Assembly (NCBI GenBank): GCA_021648485.1
Contig: JAKISS010000015.1
Location: 1 to 53,618 of the forward strand
DNA length: 53,618 nt
Source of the DNA: Gammaproteobacteria bacterium
Lineage (GTDB): Bacteria; Pseudomonadota; Gammaproteobacteria; SZUA-152
Direction: 5' to 3'
Of the stretch, positions 44,171 through 52,664 are shown one piece after another (position 1 is the stretch's first letter; each line of letters starts with the position of its first letter). The notes under the pieces are model-generated. The model was given only the letters and a program-made list of their open reading frames with translations. It ran no database searches and had not been told where the DNA came from. Made by a program: the position numbers and the translations under genes.

Positions 44171-45686
44171 AGTGGAGGCGATTGTTAACCGTAGTACAAA
44201 TAGTGTTGATGGACTTACCTTTGCACTGGGAGGAGGGTTTTTAGTTTTATTATGTTTTATAGTTATTCTTTATAGTAATGGTGCAGCCTTATCGTTACGA
44301 GTAGTTTTTCCATTGGTAACTATATTCTTTACGAGTGTTTCATTATTTTATATTCTCATGGCAGGTAGTCGGAATATATTTGAACCAGCTGTGCCTGCTA
44401 CGGCAATGCTTGGTGTGCTTTTTGGAATCAGGCCAATCGTAATGATCGTGGTGGGGGATGTTGATTATTATTTATTTGTGCCCATTTCTGAGCATCTGAC
44501 TGAAGCCTTTTTTATAGGTATGTTAGGAACCCTAGCTTTTTTGTTTGGCTACCATATTAAACTAGGCGTAAATAAGTGGCCTGTTAACATGGGCAAGCAG
44601 CTAGTCCCAAAATATGATTCCAACAAAAAAAGGCTTCATATTTATATTGCGGCAATTAGTCTGGTTGCACTTATTTTATTTTTTGTATATTTGTCGGCAG
44701 GAGGAGCCCCGTGGGAGCTGCTTCAAATGATGGCATCTGGCCGATCAACTGCCCTTGTCGATAAAGTTGCGATTAATTCAGAGTATCTTTCAGTGGCACC
44801 AATACTTTCTGCTTGTGCTGCAATATTAATGATTGCAGATTCACGCAGTGAAAGCTTAACAGGTTATAAGAAAATAATTGTTCTTTTTTTAATCTTATTT
44901 CCGGTAATGGTTTTTATGCTAATGGGCGTTCGAAGATTCATTATTCCGTCTATTCTTATACCAATAGTTGTTTATTATTTTATACGTAACAAAAGGCCAT
45001 CGATTAAAATGGTGGTAGTAATAGCGCCAGTTATATTGGTTTTGATTTCCGCAATTCCCTATATGCGAACAGAAGGTGCAAGGAGTCAGGCGGGAGGGCT
45101 CACTAATTTTTTTGAATTTGCTATTAAAGAGCATAGGGAGCTTTTGTCAAATATACTGCTAAAACACGATACTGAAATGGTTTCTATACTTTCGGTAGAG
45201 GTAGGTGTTCTTAATGAAATGGATGATTTTTATTTTGGAAGAGCCACTGTTGGTGATCTTTTGATAGCCCCTATCCCATCATCTTTGTTTCCGTGGAAGC
45301 CATCTACAGCACGAGATTTAATGCTAGTTGATGCATTTGGCAGCAAGTGTAATGCAACTGAAGGGGGACTATGCCCAGATTTTTCTATACTTGGCACTTT
45401 TTATCAAGATTTTTGGTATTTTGGTGTGGTTGGCGGTATGTTTTTTCTGGGGGTTGGCTCTCGTTGGCTTTGGGTGAAGTATCGAAGGGATCCTAGTAGT
45501 ATGTTGAATATTATTAGTGTTTCGTGCTGGGCGGTTTTTATCCCGATTATTATTCGGGCAGGTTTTATGCCTGCATTTGCATGGTTTTTATATTTTTTAA
45601 TCCCGTGTGTTGTTGGGGTTTTTTTGTCTAGAAAAAGAAGGCAGAGGATGAGTTTTAATGAACTTGAAGATAACAATACTGGTTGA
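44163..45686 (+). CDS. O-antigen/polysaccharide polymerase (Wzy-type)
   Basis: This 507-residue integral membrane protein has about 11-12 hydrophobic helices and a large loop between about residues 310 and 410 (NEMDDFYFGRATVGDLLIAP, PWKPSTARDLMLVDAFG) before the last helices. Such a loop is typical of Wzy polymerases of the oligosaccharide repeat-unit type. It polymerises repeat units on the periplasmic face, with Wzz controlling length. The gene overlaps the flippase upstream (8 bases) and the formyltransferase downstream (29 bases). Assignment rests on topology and context; sequence conservation in the family is low. Confidence 0.82.
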   Translation: MGRVEAIVNRSTNSVDGLTFALGGGFLVLLCFIVILYSNGAALSLRVVFPLVTIFFTSVSLFYILMAGSRNIFEPAVPATAMLGVLFGIRPIVMIVVGDVDYYLFVPISEHLTEAFFIGMLGTLAFLFGYHIKLGVNKWPVNMGKQLVPKYDSNKKRLHIYIAAISLVALILFFVYLSAGGAPWELLQMMASGRSTALVDKVAINSEYLSVAPILSACAAILMIADSRSESLTGYKKIIVLFLILFPVMVFMLMGVRRFIIPSILIPIVVYYFIRNKRPSIKMVVVIAPVILVLISAIPYMRTEGARSQAGGLTNFFEFAIKEHRELLSNILLKHDTEMVSILSVEVGVLNEMDDFYFGRATVGDLLIAPIPSSLFPWKPSTARDLMLVDAFGSKCNATEGGLCPDFSILGTFYQDFWYFGVVGGMFFLGVGSRWLWVKYRRDPSSMLNIISVSCWAVFIPIIIRAGFMPAFAWFLYFLIPCVVGVFLSRKRRQRMSFNELEDNNTG

Positions 45687-46308
45687 TACGATTGATAGCT
45701 GGATTCATCCGTGGGCAAAAGCTCTAAAAGATCAGTTTGATGCAATAGGCCATTCTGTATCTTATGTAGGATCAGCAAATGAAATTGATAATGGCGACAT
45801 TGCATTCTTACTAGGCTGCATAAAATTGGTGTCAGATGACATATTGCATAAAAACAAATTTAATCTGGTGGTTCACCCAAGTGATTTACCTAAAGGTAAA
45901 GGCTTTTCTCCAGTCGCATGGCAGGTGCTAGAGGGGAAGAAAGAAATCCCGGTTGTGATGTTTGATGCCGTGCCAGAAGTTGATGCTGGAGATGTATATT
46001 TACGTGATGTAATCAGATTGGATGGCACAGAATTAAATAAAGAAATTAAAGATAAACAAGGTATTTGTACCCTTTTCATGTGTATGAAATTCGTTGAACA
46101 TTATGATGGGTTGGTACCCGAGTCTCAAAATGGGAATGAAAGCTTTTATAAACGAAGAACAAAAGAAGATAGCCGATTAGATCCTGAGAAGACGATAGCT
46201 GAACAATTTGATTTGTTAAGGGTTGTGGATAACGATAGGTACCCCGCATTTTTTTATCTGAATGGTGAGAGATATATACTGCATGTATTTAAAGACAATT
46301 TATTGTAG
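45658..46308 (+). CDS. Sugar N-formyltransferase-like protein (Fmt fold)
   Basis: The 216-residue protein has the formyltransferase fold of Fmt/ArnA-type enzymes, which use N10-formyl-THF. The core reads NLVVHPSDLPKGKGFSP, then VAWQVLEGKKEIPVVMFDAV and EVDAGDVYLRD with the Asp-Ala-Gly. The catalytic His and Asp are present, but the Asn that usually stands two residues before the His is Val; an Asn is found four residues before. In this setting it probably formylates an amino sugar, most simply the 4-amino sugar from the WecE-like enzyme; acceptor is inferred. GAGGATGAG precedes its ATG. Confidence 0.78.
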   Translation: MNLKITILVDTIDSWIHPWAKALKDQFDAIGHSVSYVGSANEIDNGDIAFLLGCIKLVSDDILHKNKFNLVVHPSDLPKGKGFSPVAWQVLEGKKEIPVVMFDAVPEVDAGDVYLRDVIRLDGTELNKEIKDKQGICTLFMCMKFVEHYDGLVPESQNGNESFYKRRTKEDSRLDPEKTIAEQFDLLRVVDNDRYPAFFYLNGERYILHVFKDNLL

Positions 46309-46387
46309 CGCTTAAAGTTTGTGGGAAACGGAATGATAAATTTAATGTAAGTGGATATGATGCTCAAATGTGTCGGGATAATGTCAA

Positions 46388-47287
46388 ATGAATAAAGCTC
46401 CTATAGCGCTTTTTGTATATAACCGCCCAGAGCATACAAAAAAAACATTAGAATATTTGAAAAATAACTACGGCGCATTAGATAGCGACCTTTATATATT
46501 CTCAGATGGGCCTCGTACCATGAGAGATGTGGATCGAGTATCTGAAGTTAGAGATATCGTTAATAATATTGATGGATTTAATCGCATTACTGTGAACGAA
46601 AAAAATGACAACTGTGGGCTCGCCAACTCTATTATATGTGGCGTAACAGAACTTTGTGATAATTACGGAAAAGTTATTGTTGTTGAGGATGATCTTCTAA
46701 CTTCCCCATATTTTTTGACATATATGAATGATGCCTTAGAGAAATATGAGAAAATAGATAGGGTTATGCATATATCTGGGTATATGTTTCCTGTAGATAA
46801 TGCTATGTCTTTACCCGATGCATTTTTTCTTCGTATGACATCAAGTTGGGGTTGGGCAACCTGGAAAAGGGCATGGGATAATTTTGAGCCGTCTGCTGAG
46901 CATCTTTTAAAAAAAATAGATTCAGCTGATTTAAAAAGTGAATTTGATATTATGAGTACATTTAATTATAAAAAAATGCTTAAAAAGCAATGTAATGGCG
47001 CTATAGATTCGTGGGCGGTACGTTGGTATGCAAGTGTTTTTTTGAAAAATAGCCTGGGTCTTTTTCCATCTCACTCTTACGTGAAAAATATAGGTTTTGA
47101 CGATTCTGGGGTTCATTGTGGCAAAGTTAATCATTACGATGTCGGGTTGAGTAAAAAAAGTAAAATTAGAATGCCGATAGATCTTGTTGCTAGTGATAAA
47201 GCAAATATTTTATTACAGAAGTATTATCTTAAAACAAGAGAACCAATGTATAAAAAGATTATTAGAAAGTTATGGAAAATGGTGTGA
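46388..47287 (+). CDS. Glycosyltransferase, GT-A type
   Basis: The 299-residue protein starts like GT2/GT13-like transferases: APIALFVYNRPEHTKKTLEY, then LYIFSDGPR and VIVVEDDLLTSPYF with the acidic metal-binding cluster EDD. SSWGWATWKRAWDNF further on is typical of a subfamily common in polysaccharide loci. There is no membrane helix apart from the basic C-terminus. Donor and acceptor are unknown. AT content is high and matches its neighbours from 42 to 52 kb. Confidence 0.85.
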   Translation: MNKAPIALFVYNRPEHTKKTLEYLKNNYGALDSDLYIFSDGPRTMRDVDRVSEVRDIVNNIDGFNRITVNEKNDNCGLANSIICGVTELCDNYGKVIVVEDDLLTSPYFLTYMNDALEKYEKIDRVMHISGYMFPVDNAMSLPDAFFLRMTSSWGWATWKRAWDNFEPSAEHLLKKIDSADLKSEFDIMSTFNYKKMLKKQCNGAIDSWAVRWYASVFLKNSLGLFPSHSYVKNIGFDDSGVHCGKVNHYDVGLSKKSKIRMPIDLVASDKANILLQKYYLKTREPMYKKIIRKLWKMV

Positions 47288-47326
47288 GTTATTGAAATTA
47301 ATATGTCAGATTCAGATTGTTAGGCC

Positions 47327-48607
47327 ATGAATATTTGTATATTGACATCGTCTGATGGACGCTACGGTGGGTTTTCTGCCATTGTACGGTTCCATAAAAA
47401 CCTCAAGAGGTTTGGTCATAATTCTGTAATGTTGGTGGCTAATAAACAGTCAGAAGATGATGATGTTACAGAGGTTAGTAAATCAAAATACTTACTTAAT
47501 AAAGTGTTTTTGTATGCTAATCGCTTGTTCCGGAAGTGCGTGGAGAAAAATCATGAGCCTGAATATTATTTTGAGCATTCAAACATTAATTTCTATTCGG
47601 GGAGAGAGTTATTAAAAAAAATGCCATTTAAACCTGATGTCATTATTGTCGGTTGGGTCGATGGGTTTATTACTCCAAAGATATTGCATGACTTATCTCG
47701 CGTAATCAATGTGCCTATAATCTGGTATTTGATGGATATGGCTCCATTAACGGGTGGCTGTCATTTTTCTTGGGGTTGTATAAAATACATGGACGGGTGT
47801 GGAGGTTGTCCTGCAATTGAGTCCGGGCATGAAAATGATGCTTCAAGAAAAAATATACTTGTTAAACAAAATCTTATGGAAAAAACCAATCTTGTGGTTG
47901 TTTCCGCAACAGAGTGGCTTGATAAACAAGCAAAAAAATCATCGGTATTCAAAGGAAAAAATATATTAAAAATTATGCTTGGTGTGGATAAGGAAATATT
48001 TTCCCCTACCTCGCGAGTTGGTGCAAGAATGAGTCTTAACCTCCCGTTGGATTCAAAAGTTTTGTTCGTTGGTGCAACATCATTGAGTTTTAAAAGGAAG
48101 GGTGTGGCCTATCTATACCAGGCGCTGGAACTGTTGGATAAAAAAATTGATGTGCGAAAGAAGAAAATTCTAATACTGAGCGCGGGTTCGGGAGATGGTG
48201 AAGAAGTTCGGGGGCGGATAAGTAAGAACTTTCAACACGTACATTTGGGGTATCTGAAAAATGATTGTTCGCTTGCACTAGCATATCAGGCTTCTAATTT
48301 ATATGTCTGTCCGTCTATCGAAGATTCGGGACCAATGATGATTAATGAGTCTATGATGTGTGGTACACCAGTTGTTTCTTTTGAAATGGGGGGTGCATTT
48401 GACTTGGTTCATACAGGTATTACAGGATATCGAGCGAGCCTTAAAAATAACGAGGACCTAGCTACCGGGATTGCATATATTTTAGCTTTGCCTGAGGAAG
48501 ATGAGAGAGAAATGGTTCGCCAATGTAGAAAAATTGCATTGAAGTACTGTAGTCCCAAGGCGCAAGTTGATTCTTTTAATAGGCTTTTCGCAGAAATAGT
48601 GAAGTAG
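47327..48607 (+). CDS. Glycosyltransferase family 4 protein
   Basis: The 426-residue protein has the GT-B fold. The N-terminal domain carries PIIWYLMDMAPLTGGCHFSW and a cysteine-rich DGCGGCPAI, like WcaC-type mannosyltransferases (TGHC...GCGQCP). The C-terminal domain holds VLFVGATSLSFKRKGV and the donor site with PSIEDSGPMMINESMMCGTP, an acidic-x-Glu pattern close to the EX7E motif. It probably adds a hexose from a nucleotide sugar; GDP-mannose from manC is a candidate donor. Confidence 0.88.
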   Translation: MNICILTSSDGRYGGFSAIVRFHKNLKRFGHNSVMLVANKQSEDDDVTEVSKSKYLLNKVFLYANRLFRKCVEKNHEPEYYFEHSNINFYSGRELLKKMPFKPDVIIVGWVDGFITPKILHDLSRVINVPIIWYLMDMAPLTGGCHFSWGCIKYMDGCGGCPAIESGHENDASRKNILVKQNLMEKTNLVVVSATEWLDKQAKKSSVFKGKNILKIMLGVDKEIFSPTSRVGARMSLNLPLDSKVLFVGATSLSFKRKGVAYLYQALELLDKKIDVRKKKILILSAGSGDGEEVRGRISKNFQHVHLGYLKNDCSLALAYQASNLYVCPSIEDSGPMMINESMMCGTPVVSFEMGGAFDLVHTGITGYRASLKNNEDLATGIAYILALPEEDEREMVRQCRKIALKYCSPKAQVDSFNRLFAEIVK

Positions 48608-48708
48608 TAAAAAATAGAACAGGCTACAGCTCAAAAGATTGTAAAATTGCTTAGTCGCGGTCTCCTTTGAGCAGATAAAATATTAATATTATTTTGGTAT
48701 AAATCAGT

Positions 48709-49854
48709 ATGCGTAAAATTAATTTTAATGAGCCATATTTGGCAGGTCAAGAATTAGAATATATCAAACAAGTCTTCGATAATAAACAGTTTGGTGGAAA
48801 TGGGCCCTTCACTAAAAAGGTGGAGCGCCTGCTACAAGAACGATACTCAGTTGAGAAGGTTTTGTTAACTGATAGCTGTACCTCAGCGCTTGAGATGTCT
48901 GCATTATTATTGGAGATTGGTGTGGGAGATGAAGTAATTCTTCCGTCATACACTTTTTCTACTACTGCATCAGCATTTCTTCGTACAGGATGTACACTTG
49001 TTTTTGCGGAAATTAACCCAAAAAATATGATGATTGACCCAATAGATGTAGAGCGAAAAATTACTCGCAATACAAAAGTTATAGCTCCCATTCACTATGG
49101 TGGAATAGCAGCTGATGTTGTACGTCTAAGAAAGATATGTGATGAAAATGGGGTAACATTAGTTGAAGATGCGGCTCAGGCCCTTGATTCATACTTAGAT
49201 GAAAAGCCGCTTGGTACCTTTGGGGCGCTTGGTTGTTTTTCATTCCATGAGACAAAAAATATACATGCAGGATTATCGGGTGCGCTATTTGTAAACGATT
49301 CAGATTTTGCCGATCGAGCTACTTATATCCGGGAAAGAGGAACGAATAGAGAGCAGGTACTAAAAGGTTTAGCAGACAAATACTCATGGGTTGAATTAGG
49401 TTCTAGTTTTTATCCCACTGAGTTCCAAGCAGCTTTTCTTTTTGCGCAGCTCAAATCGTTAGACGAGAATACTCTTAAGCGCCGAGATATATATGATGAA
49501 TACAACGTTCAGCTCCTTCCTCTTGCCGAGAATAATTATTTCTCCTTACCGGAGCTTCCGATAGGTAATAAGATAAATTATCATGCATATTTCATCATTT
49601 TTAATGATGAACTTCAATGTGATTATGTCAGAGAGTCCCTCGCTAATGATGGGGTTTCGGCATATATTGGTTATGTTCCTTTACATTCTTCCCCAATGGG
49701 AAAGAAATTAGGCTATATGCCTGATGACTTACCACTGACTGAAGAATATGCCAAGAGAGTGCTGAGATTGCCATTCCATAATAATATGGATATAGATGAC
49801 GTCCAGTATGTCAGTGAGAAAATTAAGCGATATACGAGGGAGTTTTCGGATTGA
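48709..49854 (+). CDS. dTDP-4-keto-6-deoxyhexose 4-aminotransferase (WecE/RffA-like)
   Basis: The 381-residue enzyme is a PLP-dependent sugar aminotransferase of the DegT/DnrJ/EryC1 family, WecE branch. Diagnostic stretches are MRKINFNEPYLAGQELEYI, TDSCTSALEMSALLL, VEDAAQALDSYL and GCFSFHETKNI, with the PLP lysine at K183. WecE makes dTDP-4-amino-4,6-dideoxygalactose. Here the next two genes encode a 2,3-dehydratase and a 3-ketoreductase, so the substrate could instead be a 2,6-dideoxy-4-ketohexose. Its stop overlaps the following start. The class is firm, the exact substrate inferred. Confidence 0.93.
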   Translation: MRKINFNEPYLAGQELEYIKQVFDNKQFGGNGPFTKKVERLLQERYSVEKVLLTDSCTSALEMSALLLEIGVGDEVILPSYTFSTTASAFLRTGCTLVFAEINPKNMMIDPIDVERKITRNTKVIAPIHYGGIAADVVRLRKICDENGVTLVEDAAQALDSYLDEKPLGTFGALGCFSFHETKNIHAGLSGALFVNDSDFADRATYIRERGTNREQVLKGLADKYSWVELGSSFYPTEFQAAFLFAQLKSLDENTLKRRDIYDEYNVQLLPLAENNYFSLPELPIGNKINYHAYFIIFNDELQCDYVRESLANDGVSAYIGYVPLHSSPMGKKLGYMPDDLPLTEEYAKRVLRLPFHNNMDIDDVQYVSEKIKRYTREFSD

Positions 49855-50621
49855 AATATCAAGATTGTGTCAGTGAGTTTACCAGGTACTTGAAAGAAGA
49901 GTGTCCCGAAGTAGTGCATGATTTGTTGCGTATTGAGACTCAGGTGGAATCTTGGTTCGATTGGTCACAAATTGCCACATTAGCCCAAGTTATTGAGTGG
50001 TACGAAACAATAAAAAATAATTGTAATATGACAATTGAAGAAATAAAGCTTGATGATTGTCGTGGTTGGCATTTTAATAATACCGACGGATGGATTAAGC
50101 ATGAAAGCGGTGAGTTTTTTATGGTGCAAGGTCTGCGCATAAGCCAATCGGGCTCTCGTGAGGTGGGTTCAGGGGGATGGGACCAACCCATATTGACCCA
50201 AGTTGGATTAGATGGTGGTCTGTTAGGTATCTTGAGAAAAAGAATTAAGGGTGTCCCGCACTATCTTCTTGAAGCTAAAGCTGAGCCAGGGAATCCTGAT
50301 TTGGTTCAAATAAGTCCAACATTACAGGCAACATTTAGCAATCTTCGATGTGCGCATAAAGGCCGGAGACCTTTGTTTGCAGATCTGTTTGAGCACCCAG
50401 AGAAAACAAAGTCGAATGTTTTGTTTGATCAGTGGATGTCGGAAGATGGAGGGCGTTTATATAAAAAACGTAATAAGGGTCTTTTGGTGGAGGTTGATAA
50501 GGACTATGAAATTGAAGATAGGGAGACTTTCCAGTGGTTTAGCCTTTGGCAAATTAAGCAACTGATCAAAACTAACTCGTGGGTAAATCCACATGTTAGA
50601 GGTATAATTTCACACTTATAA
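49851..50621 (+). CDS. NDP-hexose 2,3-dehydratase, half-size single-module form
   Basis: The 256-residue protein matches NDP-hexose 2,3-dehydratases (TylX3, EvaA, SpnO type): GWHFNNTDGWIKHESGEFF, WDQPILTQVGLDGGLLGIL, HYLLEAKAEPGNPDLVQISP, TLQATFSN and ETFQWFSLWQIKQL. Characterised members have two such modules (about 450 residues); here only one is present and the frame is intact. The reaction removes the C2 hydroxyl, giving a 3,4-diketo-2,6-dideoxysugar. The start is TTG at 49851, overlapping the WecE stop, with AGGGAG 8 bases upstream. The ketoreductase follows after 14 bases. This is rare chemistry for a surface-glycan locus. Confidence 0.88.
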   Translation: MKYQDCVSEFTRYLKEECPEVVHDLLRIETQVESWFDWSQIATLAQVIEWYETIKNNCNMTIEEIKLDDCRGWHFNNTDGWIKHESGEFFMVQGLRISQSGSREVGSGGWDQPILTQVGLDGGLLGILRKRIKGVPHYLLEAKAEPGNPDLVQISPTLQATFSNLRCAHKGRRPLFADLFEHPEKTKSNVLFDQWMSEDGGRLYKKRNKGLLVEVDKDYEIEDRETFQWFSLWQIKQLIKTNSWVNPHVRGIISHL

Positions 50622-50635
50622 TTTCAGGTATATCT

Positions 50636-51610
50636 ATGAAAATTGCGGTTTGGGGTTTAGGTTCACATGCGCTGAAAAATACATTGCCGGCACTTGCAAA
50701 AACGCCAACTGTAGATGTGATTGGAGTTTTTTCACGAAATACTGAAGTAGTCCAAGCTAATGCTCTTAAATATGGCTGTAAATCATATGCGAGTAGCGAA
50801 TTGTTGCTTGCTGACTCTGATATAGAAGGTGTGTATCTTGCGACTCCTATTGCTTTACATTATACGGAAGGAAAGAGAATTCTTGAGGCCGGTAAACACT
50901 TATTTGTCGAAAAGTCAAGCGTAACATGCTTGAAGGATGCAGAAACTCTTGTAGGTTTAGCTAAGTCTAAAGGTTTGGTTATTGCTGAATGCTTTATGTA
51001 TAAGTATCACAATCAGTGTAAGAAACTGTTGGATATTATAGAAAGTGGTGAGCTTGGTGCTGTTAGGCAAATACATGCACGTTTTGGGTTTCCACATCTA
51101 AGTGCCAATGATATCCGTTATAAGAAAGAATTAGGAGGTGGAGCGCTGTTGGATGCTGGCACGTATACGATTTCCTTTGCAACGTTATTTGCAAAGAGTA
51201 ATATTAAATTACGCGCATCGACACTGGTGTCTCAGGTGAATTACGAAGTAGATACGGATGGCATAGCATTGTTTACCCTTAATGGTAATATTTCTTTTGT
51301 GGCTTCTTGGGGGTTTGGAAGAAGCTATAAGAATGAAATAGAAGTTTGGGGTGAAGAGGGAACACTTTATGCAAATCGTTTTTTTTCAAAACCAGAAGGC
51401 CTCGGAACAGAAATAATGATATCTAAACAAGTTGGTGATTACGTCGTAAATTGCCCACCGGAAAATCATTTTGTTTCGATGTTTAGAGACTTTTCAGAAG
51501 CAGTTTATGATGCCGGTATTAGGGGGGCGCTTCGAAAAAATCTGATTGCGCAAGCTCTTATTGTTGAGAATGTATTAAAAAATTCAATGGCCCTAGGTGA
51601 TTCACAATAA
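50636..51610 (+). CDS. Gfo/Idh/MocA oxidoreductase, probable NDP-sugar 3-ketoreductase
   Basis: The 324-residue protein has an N-terminal Rossmann domain (IAVWGLGSHALKNTLPAL; GVYLATPIALHY) and the family signature with E92-K93 in LFVEKSSVTC, where Ser replaces the usual Pro. The C-terminal domain carries IHARFGFPH and ELGGGALLDAGTYTISFA. NDP-hexose 3-ketoreductases of 2-deoxysugar pathways (KijD10 type) belong to this family and act straight after the 2,3-dehydratase. Adjacency to that gene supports this role. A trans-dihydrodiol dehydrogenase-like role is the main alternative from family alone. Confidence 0.87.
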   Translation: MKIAVWGLGSHALKNTLPALAKTPTVDVIGVFSRNTEVVQANALKYGCKSYASSELLLADSDIEGVYLATPIALHYTEGKRILEAGKHLFVEKSSVTCLKDAETLVGLAKSKGLVIAECFMYKYHNQCKKLLDIIESGELGAVRQIHARFGFPHLSANDIRYKKELGGGALLDAGTYTISFATLFAKSNIKLRASTLVSQVNYEVDTDGIALFTLNGNISFVASWGFGRSYKNEIEVWGEEGTLYANRFFSKPEGLGTEIMISKQVGDYVVNCPPENHFVSMFRDFSEAVYDAGIRGALRKNLIAQALIVENVLKNSMALGDSQ

Positions 51611-51875
51611 TTTCTGTCTGAGATTGAGTGAGGAATTACTCTCAATGAAGTTATAAGGTTTAAACCGCCAGTTTATCGGGTGATGTTTTCTGTAGAATAC
51701 TAAATTTCGAAATTATGGGAAATTAAGTTACAAGTACGGAAGTGAAAAGAGGCTTAGGTTTTTTAACATAGGATCTGTGTAATTTGGGGTGGCGGTCGAT
51801 GGTGAAAGATAAAATGAATTTGAATTTGTGTTTTTCGATATTTTTGAACGAGGTGGCGGCTTTGCTTAGCTTTAG

Positions 51876-52604
51876 ATGTACGTGTTAAATCAAAAACTCC
51901 AAAAATTATTTAAGATACTTGGGTGCCCATTTTATACGCTTGCACTTGGCAGAGGTGTTGCGGCAGCTGTTGAACATGAGAAAATGCTATCAAATTTGTC
52001 TAGTTCAGTGATTGTTGATGTGGGGGCAAATCGTGGGCAGTTTGCGCTTGTGGCGAGAAAGGTTTTTCCAGCTTCGTACATTTATTCATTTGAGCCACTT
52101 GAAGGTCCCGCGAAAAAATACCAAAGTGTTTTTAGGAGTGATAAAAAATCTATTTTGTTTCATCAGGCAATCGGACCTAAAAAAGATATAACAAACATTC
52201 ATGTGTCAAAACGCGATGACTCATCTTCGTTGTTGCCGATAACTTCGACACAATCATCACTATTCCCTGGAACAGAAGAACGTGACATTGTGAAGGTTCA
52301 AGTTTCCCCATTGTGTGAGGTTTTATCAAAAAATAAATTACAAGGGCCCGCTTTGCTAAAGATGGATGTGCAGGGTTTTGAGCTTGAAGCTTTACGTGGT
52401 TGCGAAGAATTGATTGGACAATTTCGAGATATTTATGTGGAGTGTTCTTTTAGGGAGTTGTATAAGGGGCAGGCGATGGTAGATGAGATTATTGAATATT
52501 TAAAGGAAAGGTCCTTTTTCCTGTTTGGTGTATATAATGTGTCTTATGATAAAAATGGCTTGGCGATTCAGGCGGATTTCCATTTTAGATTGGTAACTGC
52601 CTAA
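51876..52604 (+). CDS. FkbM family methyltransferase
   Basis: This 242-residue SAM-dependent methyltransferase has motif I in VIVDVGANRGQFALVARKVF, then IYSFEPLEGPAKKY and ALLKMDVQGFELEALRGCEEL, as in FkbM enzymes. It differs from the FkbM gene at 42033 in length and sequence. It stands apart, about 265 non-coding bases from the ketoreductase, and is followed by the decayed gmd. The sugar it methylates is not known. The ATG at 51876 lacks a clear ribosome binding site. Confidence 0.88.
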   Translation: MYVLNQKLQKLFKILGCPFYTLALGRGVAAAVEHEKMLSNLSSSVIVDVGANRGQFALVARKVFPASYIYSFEPLEGPAKKYQSVFRSDKKSILFHQAIGPKKDITNIHVSKRDDSSSLLPITSTQSSLFPGTEERDIVKVQVSPLCEVLSKNKLQGPALLKMDVQGFELEALRGCEELIGQFRDIYVECSFRELYKGQAMVDEIIEYLKERSFFLFGVYNVSYDKNGLAIQADFHFRLVTA

Positions 52605-52664
52605 ATATATTCTACCGGCGGCAGCCAAAATGTTGTGTATGATTGCTGTAGAAAGAATACAATG

